Source of the DNA: Mesorhizobium sp. LSJC280B00
GTDB lineage: Bacteria > Pseudomonadota > Alphaproteobacteria > Rhizobiales > Rhizobiaceae
Length of the DNA: 48,213 nt
Assembly (NCBI RefSeq): GCF_000502835.1
Contig: NZ_AYVL01000011.1
Span: 1-48,213 of the forward strand
Reading direction: 5' to 3'
A program made the position numbers and the translations under genes. The notes beneath the pieces were generated by a model that was not told where the DNA came from, did no database searches, and saw nothing but the letters and a program-made list of their open reading frames with translations. Positions 20,284 to 29,139 of this stretch are shown piece by piece. Every line of letters starts with the position of its first letter. The stretch's first letter is position 1.

Positions 20284-21402
20284 ATGTTGCAGCGCCTCAT
20301 ATCCGATCGAAAAATACATGTCCTGGTCGCGACGCCCTCGGGCGTTTCGGGGCAGGGCGGCATCGACCGCATCATGGGGGCGCTGAAGCAGGAGTTCGAA
20401 CGGCAAGAAATCACCGACATCGATGTGCGCTTTCTTGCCAGTCGTGGCCCGGGGCATGTCGGACTTTCGATCTTCTATATGCTCGGTTTTTGCTTACGGA
20501 TGCTTAAAGCGCGTCTGGCTGGACGCGCCGATGTCATTCATATCAACATCTCAGTTTCCGGCAGCACCTACCGCAAGATGGTGATCGCCGCCTGCGCACG
20601 GCTGCTGTCGATACCCTATGTCCTGCATTTGCACGGGGCGCAGTATCAGACATTCTGGAAAGCCGACCGCGGTTTCATAAGCCGCCGTATCAAAGCTCTG
20701 TTCGAGCATGCCGATCGGGTGATCGTTTTGGGCAGACTTTGGCGCGATTTCGTCGCCAGCCGGGCGCCGGGCGCAGCCGGCAATATCGTGATCGTGCCCA
20801 ATGCGACCGAAGTCCCGTCGCTGGCGCATGTCGGCGGCGGCGACCATGTGCATATCCTGTTCCTGGGCCGCATCGGCGACCGCAAGGGCGTACCGCAATT
20901 GCTCGAGGCACTGCACCGCATGAGCCCTGTCAAGAATTGGCGCGCCACGATTGCCGGCGATGGCGAAGTCGAGGCGGCACGGGCAAAGTCAGCCGCGCTG
21001 CGGATTGCAGACCGGATCGCCTTTCCGGGTTGGGTGGGACCGGACGATGTCGCATCGCTGATTTCTTCGGCCGATATTCTGGTTCTTCCATCCTTCGCCG
21101 AAAATCTGCCGATGTCGGTGATCGAAGGCATGGCAGCCGGTTTGGCGGTGGTGGCGACCCCGGTTGGCGCCGTCGAAGACATAATCACCGACGGGCAATC
21201 CGGGCTGCTGGTGCCGCCAGGCGATGTTACAGCGTTGACCGAGGCGCTGAGCCGCCTCGTGGAGAACCCGGCACTGCGGGCAAAGCTTGGTGCCGGTGCC
21301 ATGGCCGTGCATCGGGAACGGCTTGAGCTCGCCCCGTTTGTTGGCGCAATCTGCGATGTCTGGCGGTCGGCCGTGTCAAGCCGTCAACCGGTCAAGCGCT
21401 GA
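20284..21402 (+). CDS. Glycosyltransferase family 4
   Basis: A 372-residue GT-B glycosyltransferase. The N-terminal domain carries the Gly-rich GVSGQGGIDR near 20-29. The C-terminal domain has FLGRIGDRKGV near 193-203 and the E-x7-E pair Glu273/Glu281 within FAENLPMSVIEG. It probably adds a hexose or deoxyhexose to the growing repeat unit. Its last 27 bases overlap the 3' end of the convergent asparagine-synthase gene. Start ATG at 20284 has only a weak upstream GAG. Substrate unknown. Confidence 0.9.
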   Translation: MLQRLISDRKIHVLVATPSGVSGQGGIDRIMGALKQEFERQEITDIDVRFLASRGPGHVGLSIFYMLGFCLRMLKARLAGRADVIHINISVSGSTYRKMVIAACARLLSIPYVLHLHGAQYQTFWKADRGFISRRIKALFEHADRVIVLGRLWRDFVASRAPGAAGNIVIVPNATEVPSLAHVGGGDHVHILFLGRIGDRKGVPQLLEALHRMSPVKNWRATIAGDGEVEAARAKSAALRIADRIAFPGWVGPDDVASLISSADILVLPSFAENLPMSVIEGMAAGLAVVATPVGAVEDIITDGQSGLLVPPGDVTALTEALSRLVENPALRAKLGAGAMAVHRERLELAPFVGAICDVWRSAVSSRQPVKR

Positions 21403-23301
21403 GGCCGACGATCGCGGCGGCGCGTCGAGCCTGAATTCGCGGTGGAATATCTCCAAATTCAACAGCGCCCATATCAGCTTTTCGTGGTCTGCAGCACGCG
21501 TGGTGTGTTCCGAGACGATTTGATCTAGCTGTTTCGGACTCAGATAGCTGCGAATGACGGAGTGAGGCGAGCAAAGATGGTCATGCACGTAGTTCCTCAT
21601 CGATCCGCGAAACCATTCGGCGACCGGTACCTTGAACCCGACCTTGCGGCGGCTGAGAATTTCCTCCGGGAGGATATTGGCCATGCTGTCGCGCAGGATC
21701 TGCTTGCTGTGCAACCAACCCAGCCTGTAGCGATCGGGCAATTTGCTGACGAATGAAACCAGGTCTCGATCGAGGAACGGCATTCTTCCTTCGATTGAAC
21801 CGGCCATCATCATGTGGTCGCCTCGTTCCAGGAGATTGTCAGGCAGCCACGATGTCTGATCGAAAAACAGCACGCGGCGAAGATGGGAAGCCGCAGCGCT
21901 TGACGAGAACGGAAAGTCGTTGCGCTCATAACGGCGATTTGCGGACGCGCCGATCAGGCAGGCGCGCTGCTGCGCCGAAACGGCTCCAAACCAGGAGACC
22001 ATCCGGGCGGCAAAGTCCCTTTCGCCCGCGGTGCGGGCAAACGTATCGACCTTGGCCGACGCGCCCGGCATGGCGCGTACCAAAGGGGAAAGGACGTTAT
22101 CGTGCAGCGAGGCTGGAACAAGCGACTGGTAGATCCCGGCCAGTGATTCCGCGCGATGCTTGGGATAGCCGCCGAGAATCTCGTCGGCTCCTTCTCCGGT
22201 GAGCACCATCTTGACGTCCTGGGCGGCGCGCTCCGACATCAGGTAAATTGGAATATCGCTGCTTTGCGAAACAGGTCCCCCGCGTTGGCGAACCATCGCG
22301 GGCAGCTGATCCATCAGATCGCCTGGCTGGATGACAAGTTCGCAATGATCGGTCTTGAAATGATCGGCAACGCGCCGGGCGAATGCAAGTTCGCTATAGG
22401 CTGCGTCGTCGAACCCGACGGAAAACGTGCGAATGGGCGTGGCGCTATGCCTGGCCATCAGGGCGACGATAGCCGAGGAGTCGAGTCCTCCGGAGAGAAA
22501 GGCCCCAAAAGGTGCATCGCTGCGCATCCTGATCTCGACGGAATGGTCGAGCAGTTCCAGAAATCGCTTCTTGGCGGTTTTTCCGTCGATCCGCTCGGCC
22601 AGGGCCGCCTGATCCGGAGGCGTATAGTAGCGCGTTTCCTTGACCACCCCTTGCGACCAGACAGCATAGCTTCCGGGATTGAGCTTGCGGATCTGTTTAA
22701 AAAGCGTGCGTGGTCCCGGCACATAACGCCAGTTCAGATACTCGTCCACCGCATCCAGATCGAGTTGCTGCGCATCTTGCTGCGCCGACAACAATGCGTT
22801 GATCTCCGAGGCAAACAGCAGCAAGCTTTCGCTTTGCATGAGGTAAAGCGGCTTTTCCCCGAAGGGATCCCGGCCGAGGATCAATTCCTGCCTCTGAGCA
22901 TCCCAGAGTGCAAAGGCGAACATGCCGCTCAGCCGGTCGAACATGGACAAGTGCCACTGATCGTAGGCTCGGAGCAGCACCTCGGTATCGGAGCGCGTTC
23001 GAAAATGATGGCCAAGGCCGATCAGTTCCTGCCGCAACTCGATGTAGTTATATATCTCTCCGTTGAAAATTATTTTGAGACGGCCGTCCTCAATCTGCAT
23101 CGGCTGATTTGACTCAGGCGCCAAGTCAATGATCGCCAGGCGGCGATGGACCAATGCCAATTGTTGCTCGCCGGTGTTCAGGTCCAATATCTCGGCGCCT
23201 TCGGCATCGGGACCGCGATGCCGCAATGCGTTTGACATTCTGGCGGCCCGCTCTTGTGGATTTTTAGCCCTTCGACCGATCCATCCGGCAATTCCACACA
23301 T
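21376..23301 (-). CDS. asnB: Asparagine-synthase-family glutamine amidotransferase, possibly uronate amidating
   Basis: A 641-residue class II amidotransferase. Cys2 (MCGIAGW) is the glutaminase nucleophile, with RHRGPD and FNGEIYNY in the N-terminal domain. The synthetase domain has the pyrophosphatase motif LSGGLDSS and GEGADEILGGY. Family chemistry is ATP-dependent amidation of a carboxylate using glutamine. AsnB normally makes asparagine, but relatives in O-antigen loci (WbpS, WbtH) amidate sugar uronates and have similar length. The location beside wecB-wecC suggests ManNAcA as a substrate, which is inference. ATG follows AGGGGG. Confidence 0.88.
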   Translation of the reverse strand: MCGIAGWIGRRAKNPQERAARMSNALRHRGPDAEGAEILDLNTGEQQLALVHRRLAIIDLAPESNQPMQIEDGRLKIIFNGEIYNYIELRQELIGLGHHFRTRSDTEVLLRAYDQWHLSMFDRLSGMFAFALWDAQRQELILGRDPFGEKPLYLMQSESLLLFASEINALLSAQQDAQQLDLDAVDEYLNWRYVPGPRTLFKQIRKLNPGSYAVWSQGVVKETRYYTPPDQAALAERIDGKTAKKRFLELLDHSVEIRMRSDAPFGAFLSGGLDSSAIVALMARHSATPIRTFSVGFDDAAYSELAFARRVADHFKTDHCELVIQPGDLMDQLPAMVRQRGGPVSQSSDIPIYLMSERAAQDVKMVLTGEGADEILGGYPKHRAESLAGIYQSLVPASLHDNVLSPLVRAMPGASAKVDTFARTAGERDFAARMVSWFGAVSAQQRACLIGASANRRYERNDFPFSSSAAASHLRRVLFFDQTSWLPDNLLERGDHMMMAGSIEGRMPFLDRDLVSFVSKLPDRYRLGWLHSKQILRDSMANILPEEILSRRKVGFKVPVAEWFRGSMRNYVHDHLCSPHSVIRSYLSPKQLDQIVSEHTTRAADHEKLIWALLNLEIFHREFRLDAPPRSSASALDRLTA

Positions 23302-23467
23302 TGTTCCCCCTAGGCGCGCACATTCCTCAATTCAGTACAACAAATGTGTTAAACACTTCGTGCCAATACAACCCAACCGGGAGAAAGCTGCCACGGGCCG
23401 TTCCTCGATCGAGCCTGGCGGTCAGGGGTTGCACCGGTTGTTCGCTGGTGAGGGCGAGTGACGGCAC

Positions 23468-24709
23468 CTATGGCAGGCCCAATGCCTGCAGCATCTCCGG
23501 GTCGGGAACCGGGGGACCATCGGGCGGGATGAGGCTCATCCCATAAGGATTGGAGAACTCCCAGACAGACCATGGGATCGCGAAGCGTTCGGCCTCTCGG
23601 CGCACTGCCTTGAGATAGCGCGAACGGTCGGCCTCAAAGGCGCCCATGCGGCCGTCCGCGGACATGAGGATAGCGCCGAATTCGCCCATGAAGAGCCGCC
23701 GGCTGGGAATGCCATGGCCTTCAGCCCAGTCGACAGCCTGGCGAAAGCTCGCCTCCAGTTGGCTCTGGCCCCAGTTCTGCTCGAAATAGTTCGCGATTGC
23801 TTGGCGCGCGGTGGCCATGTTCATGACCTGCTCGACCCTGCTCAAGCCGGCAGCTTCCATCCGCGCTCTAAGGGTTTCGGTCACCACTTCGGGTGTACTA
23901 CTGTCGGCCGGCCAGGGAAGTCCCGAAGCAAAGCTGATCGTGTCATCGGGCCGCTGGTGGGTGAAGCTGTGCGGCTCATACATATGGAAGCTGTAATAGA
24001 GGTTTGGGTCATCAAAGCCGGGGCTGAGGTTAACCAATCCGGCAATGCTGCCGCCGCAGGCGCCGGTTGCAACGATGGTAAGTTCGCTGCTGACCGCTCG
24101 AATGTCGTGGACGGTCCCTGCCATGATCCGCTGCCAGTGATCGCTGCCGCTCGCATCGCAAGGGTAGTATGCGGGCTCGTTGTAAGGTTCGAGGGCGACT
24201 TTGTCGGTGCCTATCTTGACCAGCATGGCAGCGACCGCCACAACCATTTGACGATAGCGGGCAACGCCCTCGCTGTCGGCGCCGCCATAGATCATCTCCA
24301 TGCTGTAGTCGGGAACCTGAGTGACGCCATGCAGGTCGAAAACCACCTTGAGGCCGGTCGACGTGATCCGCTCAACGGCGGCGGCAAGTATGTCCAGCGC
24401 CTGCTGCCGCTTGGCGTCCCCGCTGGCAAGCAGCGGGCCGGGATCGACGCTCAGCCGGACGAAGTCGAAGCCCATCGATCGGATGTGGGCAAACACCTCC
24501 CCGGCCGGCCAGTCGGTGAGCGGCCTGCTTTCCGCAAGCCACTCCTTTTCGCTGCGATAGGGCGGCCAAACGTAGGTTCCGTCTTTCTCCACCGGCGACC
24601 AGTTGAGCCACTGATGCACGCCAACGCCGCGCTTGAGAGGGATGGGCTCTGCCGCGGCCGCCACAAGCAAGGCGAGCACCCAGGCAACAACATACACCGC
24701 TTTTCGCAT
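23468..24709 (-). CDS. Secreted glycoside hydrolase family 5 (endoglucanase-like)
   Basis: A 413-residue retaining hydrolase with an N-terminal signal sequence (MRKAVYVVAW plus a hydrophobic Ala/Leu stretch to about residue 20). The catalytic acid/base is Glu178 in the NEP motif (EPYNEPAYY) and the nucleophile Glu343 in FMGEFG. VRLSVDPG and FDLHGV are further GH5 marks. It should act in the periplasm or outside, cutting a beta-glycan. Within a polysaccharide locus it may trim or release the polymer, though cellulose-type substrates remain possible. ATG follows GGAGGGAGCG. It is divergent from the heparinase-type gene. Confidence 0.88.
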   Translation of the reverse strand: MRKAVYVVAWVLALLVAAAAEPIPLKRGVGVHQWLNWSPVEKDGTYVWPPYRSEKEWLAESRPLTDWPAGEVFAHIRSMGFDFVRLSVDPGPLLASGDAKRQQALDILAAAVERITSTGLKVVFDLHGVTQVPDYSMEMIYGGADSEGVARYRQMVVAVAAMLVKIGTDKVALEPYNEPAYYPCDASGSDHWQRIMAGTVHDIRAVSSELTIVATGACGGSIAGLVNLSPGFDDPNLYYSFHMYEPHSFTHQRPDDTISFASGLPWPADSSTPEVVTETLRARMEAAGLSRVEQVMNMATARQAIANYFEQNWGQSQLEASFRQAVDWAEGHGIPSRRLFMGEFGAILMSADGRMGAFEADRSRYLKAVRREAERFAIPWSVWEFSNPYGMSLIPPDGPPVPDPEMLQALGLP

Positions 24710-24825
24710 CGCTCCCTCCGCATGCTCGCGGGAGATATTAACCGCAACGAACGGGAAAGAAGATTGCCGGCCCGCAGCTTTTCGACGGCATGGTATACAA
24801 GGACCGAAACGTTGACGGGGCGTGC

Positions 24826-26754
24826 ATGAGAATCGGCTGGTACATCAACCGATTGCGCAGCATGGGACCGGCCGAGGTGTTGCACCGGCTGGGCGAGCAA
24901 CGTCGAAGGATCGTGTCGCGCCGCCGCGATGATGGGTGGGAGCGCTATCCATCGCCGCAGTTGCACCCAGTGCTGCCCGGATTTCGCCATGCTGCGCTGG
25001 CAGCGACCGACGCTCAACGGCAGGCCATAGCGGCGGCCGCGCAAGAGATGCTTCATGGCCGGTTTTCGGCACTCGGGCGGACATGGCCAAAGCGTGAGCC
25101 CGATCTTTTGTTTCCTGCTGAGCTTTGGCGTCTTGATCCGGTAACCGGCAGGCTTTGGCCTGGCGCCGAGGCTCATACTTTCGATATCGATTTTCGCGAT
25201 GGCGGCGACCTTGGCGATATAAAATATGTCTGGGAGGTCAACCGGCTGCAGCAATTGCCAGTACTGGCTGCACACCTGCTCCTCAGCGAGGACAATCGAT
25301 CCCGGAGTGCCATTGAGGCGGCAATCGGCAGTTGGCATTCCGCCAATCCGCCGTTCCGAGGCATTGGCTGGGCTTCCGGCATCGAAGTAGCGCTGCGAGC
25401 CATCAGCCTGATCGTCACCCTGGACCTTATCGGTGACCGGCTTGACCCGGCGACGCTGCGGAAAGCTGGTGAGATACTCGCGGCAAGCGCCTATTGGCTG
25501 CCGCGGTTTCCGTCGCGATATTCCTCCGCCAACAACCATCTCGTCGCAGAGTTGGCTGGCGAATATCTGGTTTGCCTGGCGCTCGGGGCCGAATCCGAAA
25601 TTGCCCGCAGCGCCCTCTTAAATGAGACGCACAAGCAGATTCTTGCCGACGGCGCCGGTGCCGAGCAAACGCCGACCTATGCAGCCTTCAGCGCCGAACT
25701 CATCTTGCTGTGCGCCGCCGCGGCACGCCAGGCGGGAACGCCGTTTCCCTCGGCCGTCGAAGCGCGTCTGGGCGCCTTCGCCAATTTCGTCGGCTGGCTG
25801 CCACAGAAAGCCGCCCGCTTCGGCGACGACGATGAGGGCCATGTGCTGAAGCTGGGCGACGAGCCGAACTATATCCGATCCGTCGCGGCCGCCATCCACG
25901 GCTTACTGGGGACGCCGGGCAACGCGCCGGAGCCTGACGATTTTCGTTCGCTTTTCTTTGGTGCGCCGTCAGGCCCGGCGCCCGCGGTGCATGGCTTGCA
26001 GACATTCACGCAAGGCGGGCTCTCCGTCTGGCGCGGAGCAATGAATGGCCGCAATGTCGAACTGACGTTCGACCATGGACCGCTCGGCTATCTCTCGATA
26101 GCGGCGCACGGCCATGCCGACGCGCTGTCGCTCACCCTGTGCATCGACGATGAGCCGGTGCTGGTCGATCCCGGCACCTGGCTCTACGGTTCGGGAGGCG
26201 CATGGCGCGACTGGTTCCGCTCCACACCGGCGCACAACACGCTCAACATCGAGGGCGAGAGCCAAAGCACCATCGCTGGAAATTTCAACTGGTCGCACAA
26301 GGCAGTCGCAGCGCTGGTGGAGAGCGAGCCGGGACCGCACTGGAGGCTGAGCGCCCGGCATGACGGCTATAGAAGCCGCTTCGGCGTCGTGCATCAGCGC
26401 ACTTTGGCGCGCCAGGCCGATGGCATCCTCATCACCGACCAACTGCTCGGCGGCAGGCGCCAGTCCGAGATCGTCTTCCAACTGGCCGCCGGCCTCCATG
26501 CCGACCGGCACGAAGATACGGTCACGGTATTGCGCGGCGACGAGGTACTGTTGGCCATCCGCTTTCCTGATGCTGCGCTCGATATCGGCGCGGGCGGTGA
26601 CATGCCGGGCCAAGGCGGTTGGGTTTCACTGCGTTTTGGCACTAGGCAGCAAGCCGAACGCCTCGCCTGGCACGGTGAAGTGGGCGAAGCCGGGATCGAT
26701 ATCCATCTTGCCCCAATTCACCCGCCGCAACAGCAAAAACCGGTGCCAACGTAG
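24826..26754 (+). CDS. Heparinase II/III-family protein (polysaccharide lyase-like)
   Basis: A 642-residue protein with an alpha/alpha-toroid N-terminal region (about 30-350; SSANNHLVAELAGEYL is characteristic) and a C-terminal beta-sandwich. The latter carries the heparinase II/III signature around AAHGHADALSL and DEPVLVDPGTWLYG, followed by STPAHNTLNIEG. Family enzymes cleave uronic-acid-containing polysaccharides by beta-elimination. No signal peptide is visible, unusual for a polymer-degrading enzyme but common for family members in polysaccharide loci. The start at MRIGWYIN is preferred over an upstream in-frame ATG at 24790 because it matches family N-termini. Confidence 0.87.
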   Translation: MRIGWYINRLRSMGPAEVLHRLGEQRRRIVSRRRDDGWERYPSPQLHPVLPGFRHAALAATDAQRQAIAAAAQEMLHGRFSALGRTWPKREPDLLFPAELWRLDPVTGRLWPGAEAHTFDIDFRDGGDLGDIKYVWEVNRLQQLPVLAAHLLLSEDNRSRSAIEAAIGSWHSANPPFRGIGWASGIEVALRAISLIVTLDLIGDRLDPATLRKAGEILAASAYWLPRFPSRYSSANNHLVAELAGEYLVCLALGAESEIARSALLNETHKQILADGAGAEQTPTYAAFSAELILLCAAAARQAGTPFPSAVEARLGAFANFVGWLPQKAARFGDDDEGHVLKLGDEPNYIRSVAAAIHGLLGTPGNAPEPDDFRSLFFGAPSGPAPAVHGLQTFTQGGLSVWRGAMNGRNVELTFDHGPLGYLSIAAHGHADALSLTLCIDDEPVLVDPGTWLYGSGGAWRDWFRSTPAHNTLNIEGESQSTIAGNFNWSHKAVAALVESEPGPHWRLSARHDGYRSRFGVVHQRTLARQADGILITDQLLGGRRQSEIVFQLAAGLHADRHEDTVTVLRGDEVLLAIRFPDAALDIGAGGDMPGQGGWVSLRFGTRQQAERLAWHGEVGEAGIDIHLAPIHPPQQQKPVPT

Positions 26755-26977
26755 AGTTGCCGGGCGAGTTCCAGCCGTATTCGACATTAATTACGTTTGG
26801 ACATTTAGCGGTTTCGTTACCGTTGATCTGCTAGTCTCGCACCATCCAGCCTGCTTTGCCCGCTGCGCCCGCAACAGCCACTGGTTGCAGGCGGCGTAGC
26901 GAGTTTGGCGGGAATTTTGTGCTTTGCTATTCGCCAGATCGCCTTCTTACGACTTACGACCAGGAGCCGCTGCATCA
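26755..26977. other. Intergenic region upstream of the hydroxylase/GNAT pair
   Basis: These 223 bases hold no supported gene. The stretch 26785-26840 is AT-richer than its surroundings and is the likeliest promoter site. CAGGAG at 26961-26966 is the probable ribosome-binding site of the following gene. I see no strong terminator. Confidence 0.3.
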
Positions 26978-27973
26978 ATGTTTTCCGAATTTGCCAGAGC
27001 GATTGTGGAAAAGCTTTCGAACGTCAATCTGACCACGCTCGGCCTGCTTCTCCTCACCGCACTGGGCAGCGCGGTGATCGCCTACTGGCGAACTGCCGAA
27101 CATAAGTCCCTCAGGGACTTTTTCGACTTCGCCTTCCCACAGGAAGTCATCCTGCACCCGTCGGCGCGAGCCGACGCCCTGTTCTGGATCACGAAACGGG
27201 CGATGATGCCTTTCCTGCTTATTCCTGCCGGCGTCACCTTCGTCGTCGCGGTGGGCTATGGCACACGTGAGGCAATTGGCTGGCTCCTTAACATCCACGC
27301 GCCGCTTCTCGGCGGCCCGGCGGGACCGGTGACGATCGTCATCTTCACCGCAACCATGCTGGTCGCCTATGATATTTCATACTACCTCTACCACGTCGCC
27401 CAGCACCGTTTCCCGTTCCTGTGGGAATTGCACAAGGTACATCATTCGGCCGAAGTGATGGTGGGGATCACCAAGGACCGGGTTCATCCGCTGGACGATC
27501 TGATGAACCGTATGTGGGATGGCGTCATCCCGGGCATCTGCTTCGGTGTCTGGAGCCTGATCGCACTCGATCCGGTAGAGGTCGCTATCTTCGGCATCAA
27601 CGTCTACGTCATCCGCAACATCCTGATGATGGACTTTGTTCGCCATACGCATCTCAAGATATCGTTCGGCCCGTTGAACAACATCATCCTGTGTCCGCAC
27701 TGGCACCAGGTGCATCACAGCATCGACCCGCGTCACTACGATAAGAATTTCGGCCTGCTTTTTTCGTTCTGGGATCGTCTGTTCGGAACGCAATTTGTCC
27801 CGGAGCCGGATGAAGACCTGAAATTTGGCCTGGTCGATCGCGATGTGCGCGATTACCAGTCGCTCTTTGGGCTCTACATCCTGCCGCTCAAGAAGATGGC
27901 AAGGCATGTCATGCGACTGTTTCACAGACGGCCCAATGTGGTCGCGCAGCCACAGGACAGTTCTCCTTCATGA
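26978..27973 (+). CDS. Sterol desaturase/fatty acid hydroxylase-family membrane enzyme
   Basis: A 331-residue membrane di-iron enzyme. Histidine clusters typical of the family are seen: HVAQH, then HKVHH, then a lone His in FVRHTH, then HWHQVHH and HYDKNFG. Several hydrophobic helices lie in residues 15-170. Such enzymes use O2 to hydroxylate or desaturate sterols, carotenoids or acyl chains at the membrane. ATG at 26978 is preferred because CAGGAG lies 11 bases upstream; an upstream in-frame start at 26924 is weaker. Its stop overlaps the GNAT start (ATGA), so the two are probably co-translated. The substrate is unknown. Confidence 0.87.
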   Translation: MFSEFARAIVEKLSNVNLTTLGLLLLTALGSAVIAYWRTAEHKSLRDFFDFAFPQEVILHPSARADALFWITKRAMMPFLLIPAGVTFVVAVGYGTREAIGWLLNIHAPLLGGPAGPVTIVIFTATMLVAYDISYYLYHVAQHRFPFLWELHKVHHSAEVMVGITKDRVHPLDDLMNRMWDGVIPGICFGVWSLIALDPVEVAIFGINVYVIRNILMMDFVRHTHLKISFGPLNNIILCPHWHQVHHSIDPRHYDKNFGLLFSFWDRLFGTQFVPEPDEDLKFGLVDRDVRDYQSLFGLYILPLKKMARHVMRLFHRRPNVVAQPQDSSPS

Positions 27974-29139
27974 ACACCGCTGTTTCCATCGACGTCCTAG
28001 GCGCGGAGCGCCTGGAAATCGTCCGTTCGGCGGATCGCCTGGCTGCGGTCGAAGCCGCTTGGATGGAGCTTTGGCATCGTACCGACGGGCTGATCTTTCA
28101 AAGCCATGCCTGGATTTCGGCATGGTGGAGTACCGTACAACGCCGTGACCAGCGCGCGTTGCGGATCGGCCTGGTCTGGAAGGGCGAGAGACTCGTTGCT
28201 GTCGTTCCGCTGGCGATCGGCAGGCGCAGAGGGCTGCGGTTTCTCGAATGGGCGGCCGGCAGCTATACCGACTATGGGGATATTCTCGTTGCTCCGGAAT
28301 GCTCGTTATCGGCGCTGCAGGAGCTATGGACGCAACTCTGCGATGCAGGTGGCTTCGATCTTGCCTTGATCAGTCGTCTCTCGCCGGATGCGGCGGCCCG
28401 CAAAATTTTCACGCCGGGAGCTTCCGGCGGCATCAGGCTTCGTCACTTTCACCGAACGGAAGTCAGCTATCGCGTTGCCGGACAATGGGAAAGCGGAGCG
28501 GCATGGTTGGCGGACCAGTCGAAAAAGACGCGCCAGAACTATCGGCGCGGCATCAAGGCGCTGGAAGAAACCGGAGAGGTGAGATTTCGCCTGCTTGCGC
28601 CCGACGAGCCGCTGCAACCGGTACTGGAGCGCCTCGCGGCCTTGAAGCGGAAATGGCTGACCGAGCGCATGCGTGAATCAGACCTCTTCGAAGAGGGCGT
28701 GCCGGTACTCGCCGCGCTCGTCGATGCGTTGGCGCGCGCCGGCGTGCTGCATATCTTCGTCCTCGAATGCAATGGCGTGATGGTCGCGGTGTCGATCAAC
28801 TTCGTCCAGCACGACGTGATGATGGCCTTCGTGACGACGTTCGATCCGGATTTCGGCCGGGCGTCGCCGGGTGTGATCCTGTTGATGGATTACGTGCAGT
28901 GGTCGATCGATCACGGCTTGAGCATGGTCGATTTCCTCTGTGGCGCAGAGTCGTTCAAACACAAATTCTCAACGCAGGCGGTTACGCTGGAATCCGTCAT
29001 CGGGACGCGCACGGCACAGGGCGCGCTTGCATTTCTTGCCGATCGTGTCCTCCAGACCGTCAGGCATATGCGCGAGCGGTCATCGGCACCACCAGAGGGA
29101 CGCGATACGCCCGCTCAAGCCGAAGCAGCCTTGGACTAA
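27970..29139 (+). CDS. GNAT/FemAB-like acyltransferase (CelD/BcsL family)
   Basis: A 389-residue protein with a duplicated GNAT fold of the kind found in polysaccharide loci and annotated CelD, BcsL or FemAB-related. The early part has IFQSHAWISAWW, and the middle has a basic segment (KKTRQNYRRGIKAL) typical of the family. The C-terminal GNAT half runs from about 195 to 340 and ends in FLCGAESFKHKFST. No signal peptide is seen. It probably transfers an acyl or aminoacyl group to a glycan or lipid precursor in the cytoplasm. Translation is coupled to the hydroxylase by ATGA overlap. Its stop codon lies at the left edge of a palindromic repeat. Confidence 0.83.
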   Translation: MNTAVSIDVLGAERLEIVRSADRLAAVEAAWMELWHRTDGLIFQSHAWISAWWSTVQRRDQRALRIGLVWKGERLVAVVPLAIGRRRGLRFLEWAAGSYTDYGDILVAPECSLSALQELWTQLCDAGGFDLALISRLSPDAAARKIFTPGASGGIRLRHFHRTEVSYRVAGQWESGAAWLADQSKKTRQNYRRGIKALEETGEVRFRLLAPDEPLQPVLERLAALKRKWLTERMRESDLFEEGVPVLAALVDALARAGVLHIFVLECNGVMVAVSINFVQHDVMMAFVTTFDPDFGRASPGVILLMDYVQWSIDHGLSMVDFLCGAESFKHKFSTQAVTLESVIGTRTAQGALAFLADRVLQTVRHMRERSSAPPEGRDTPAQAEAALD

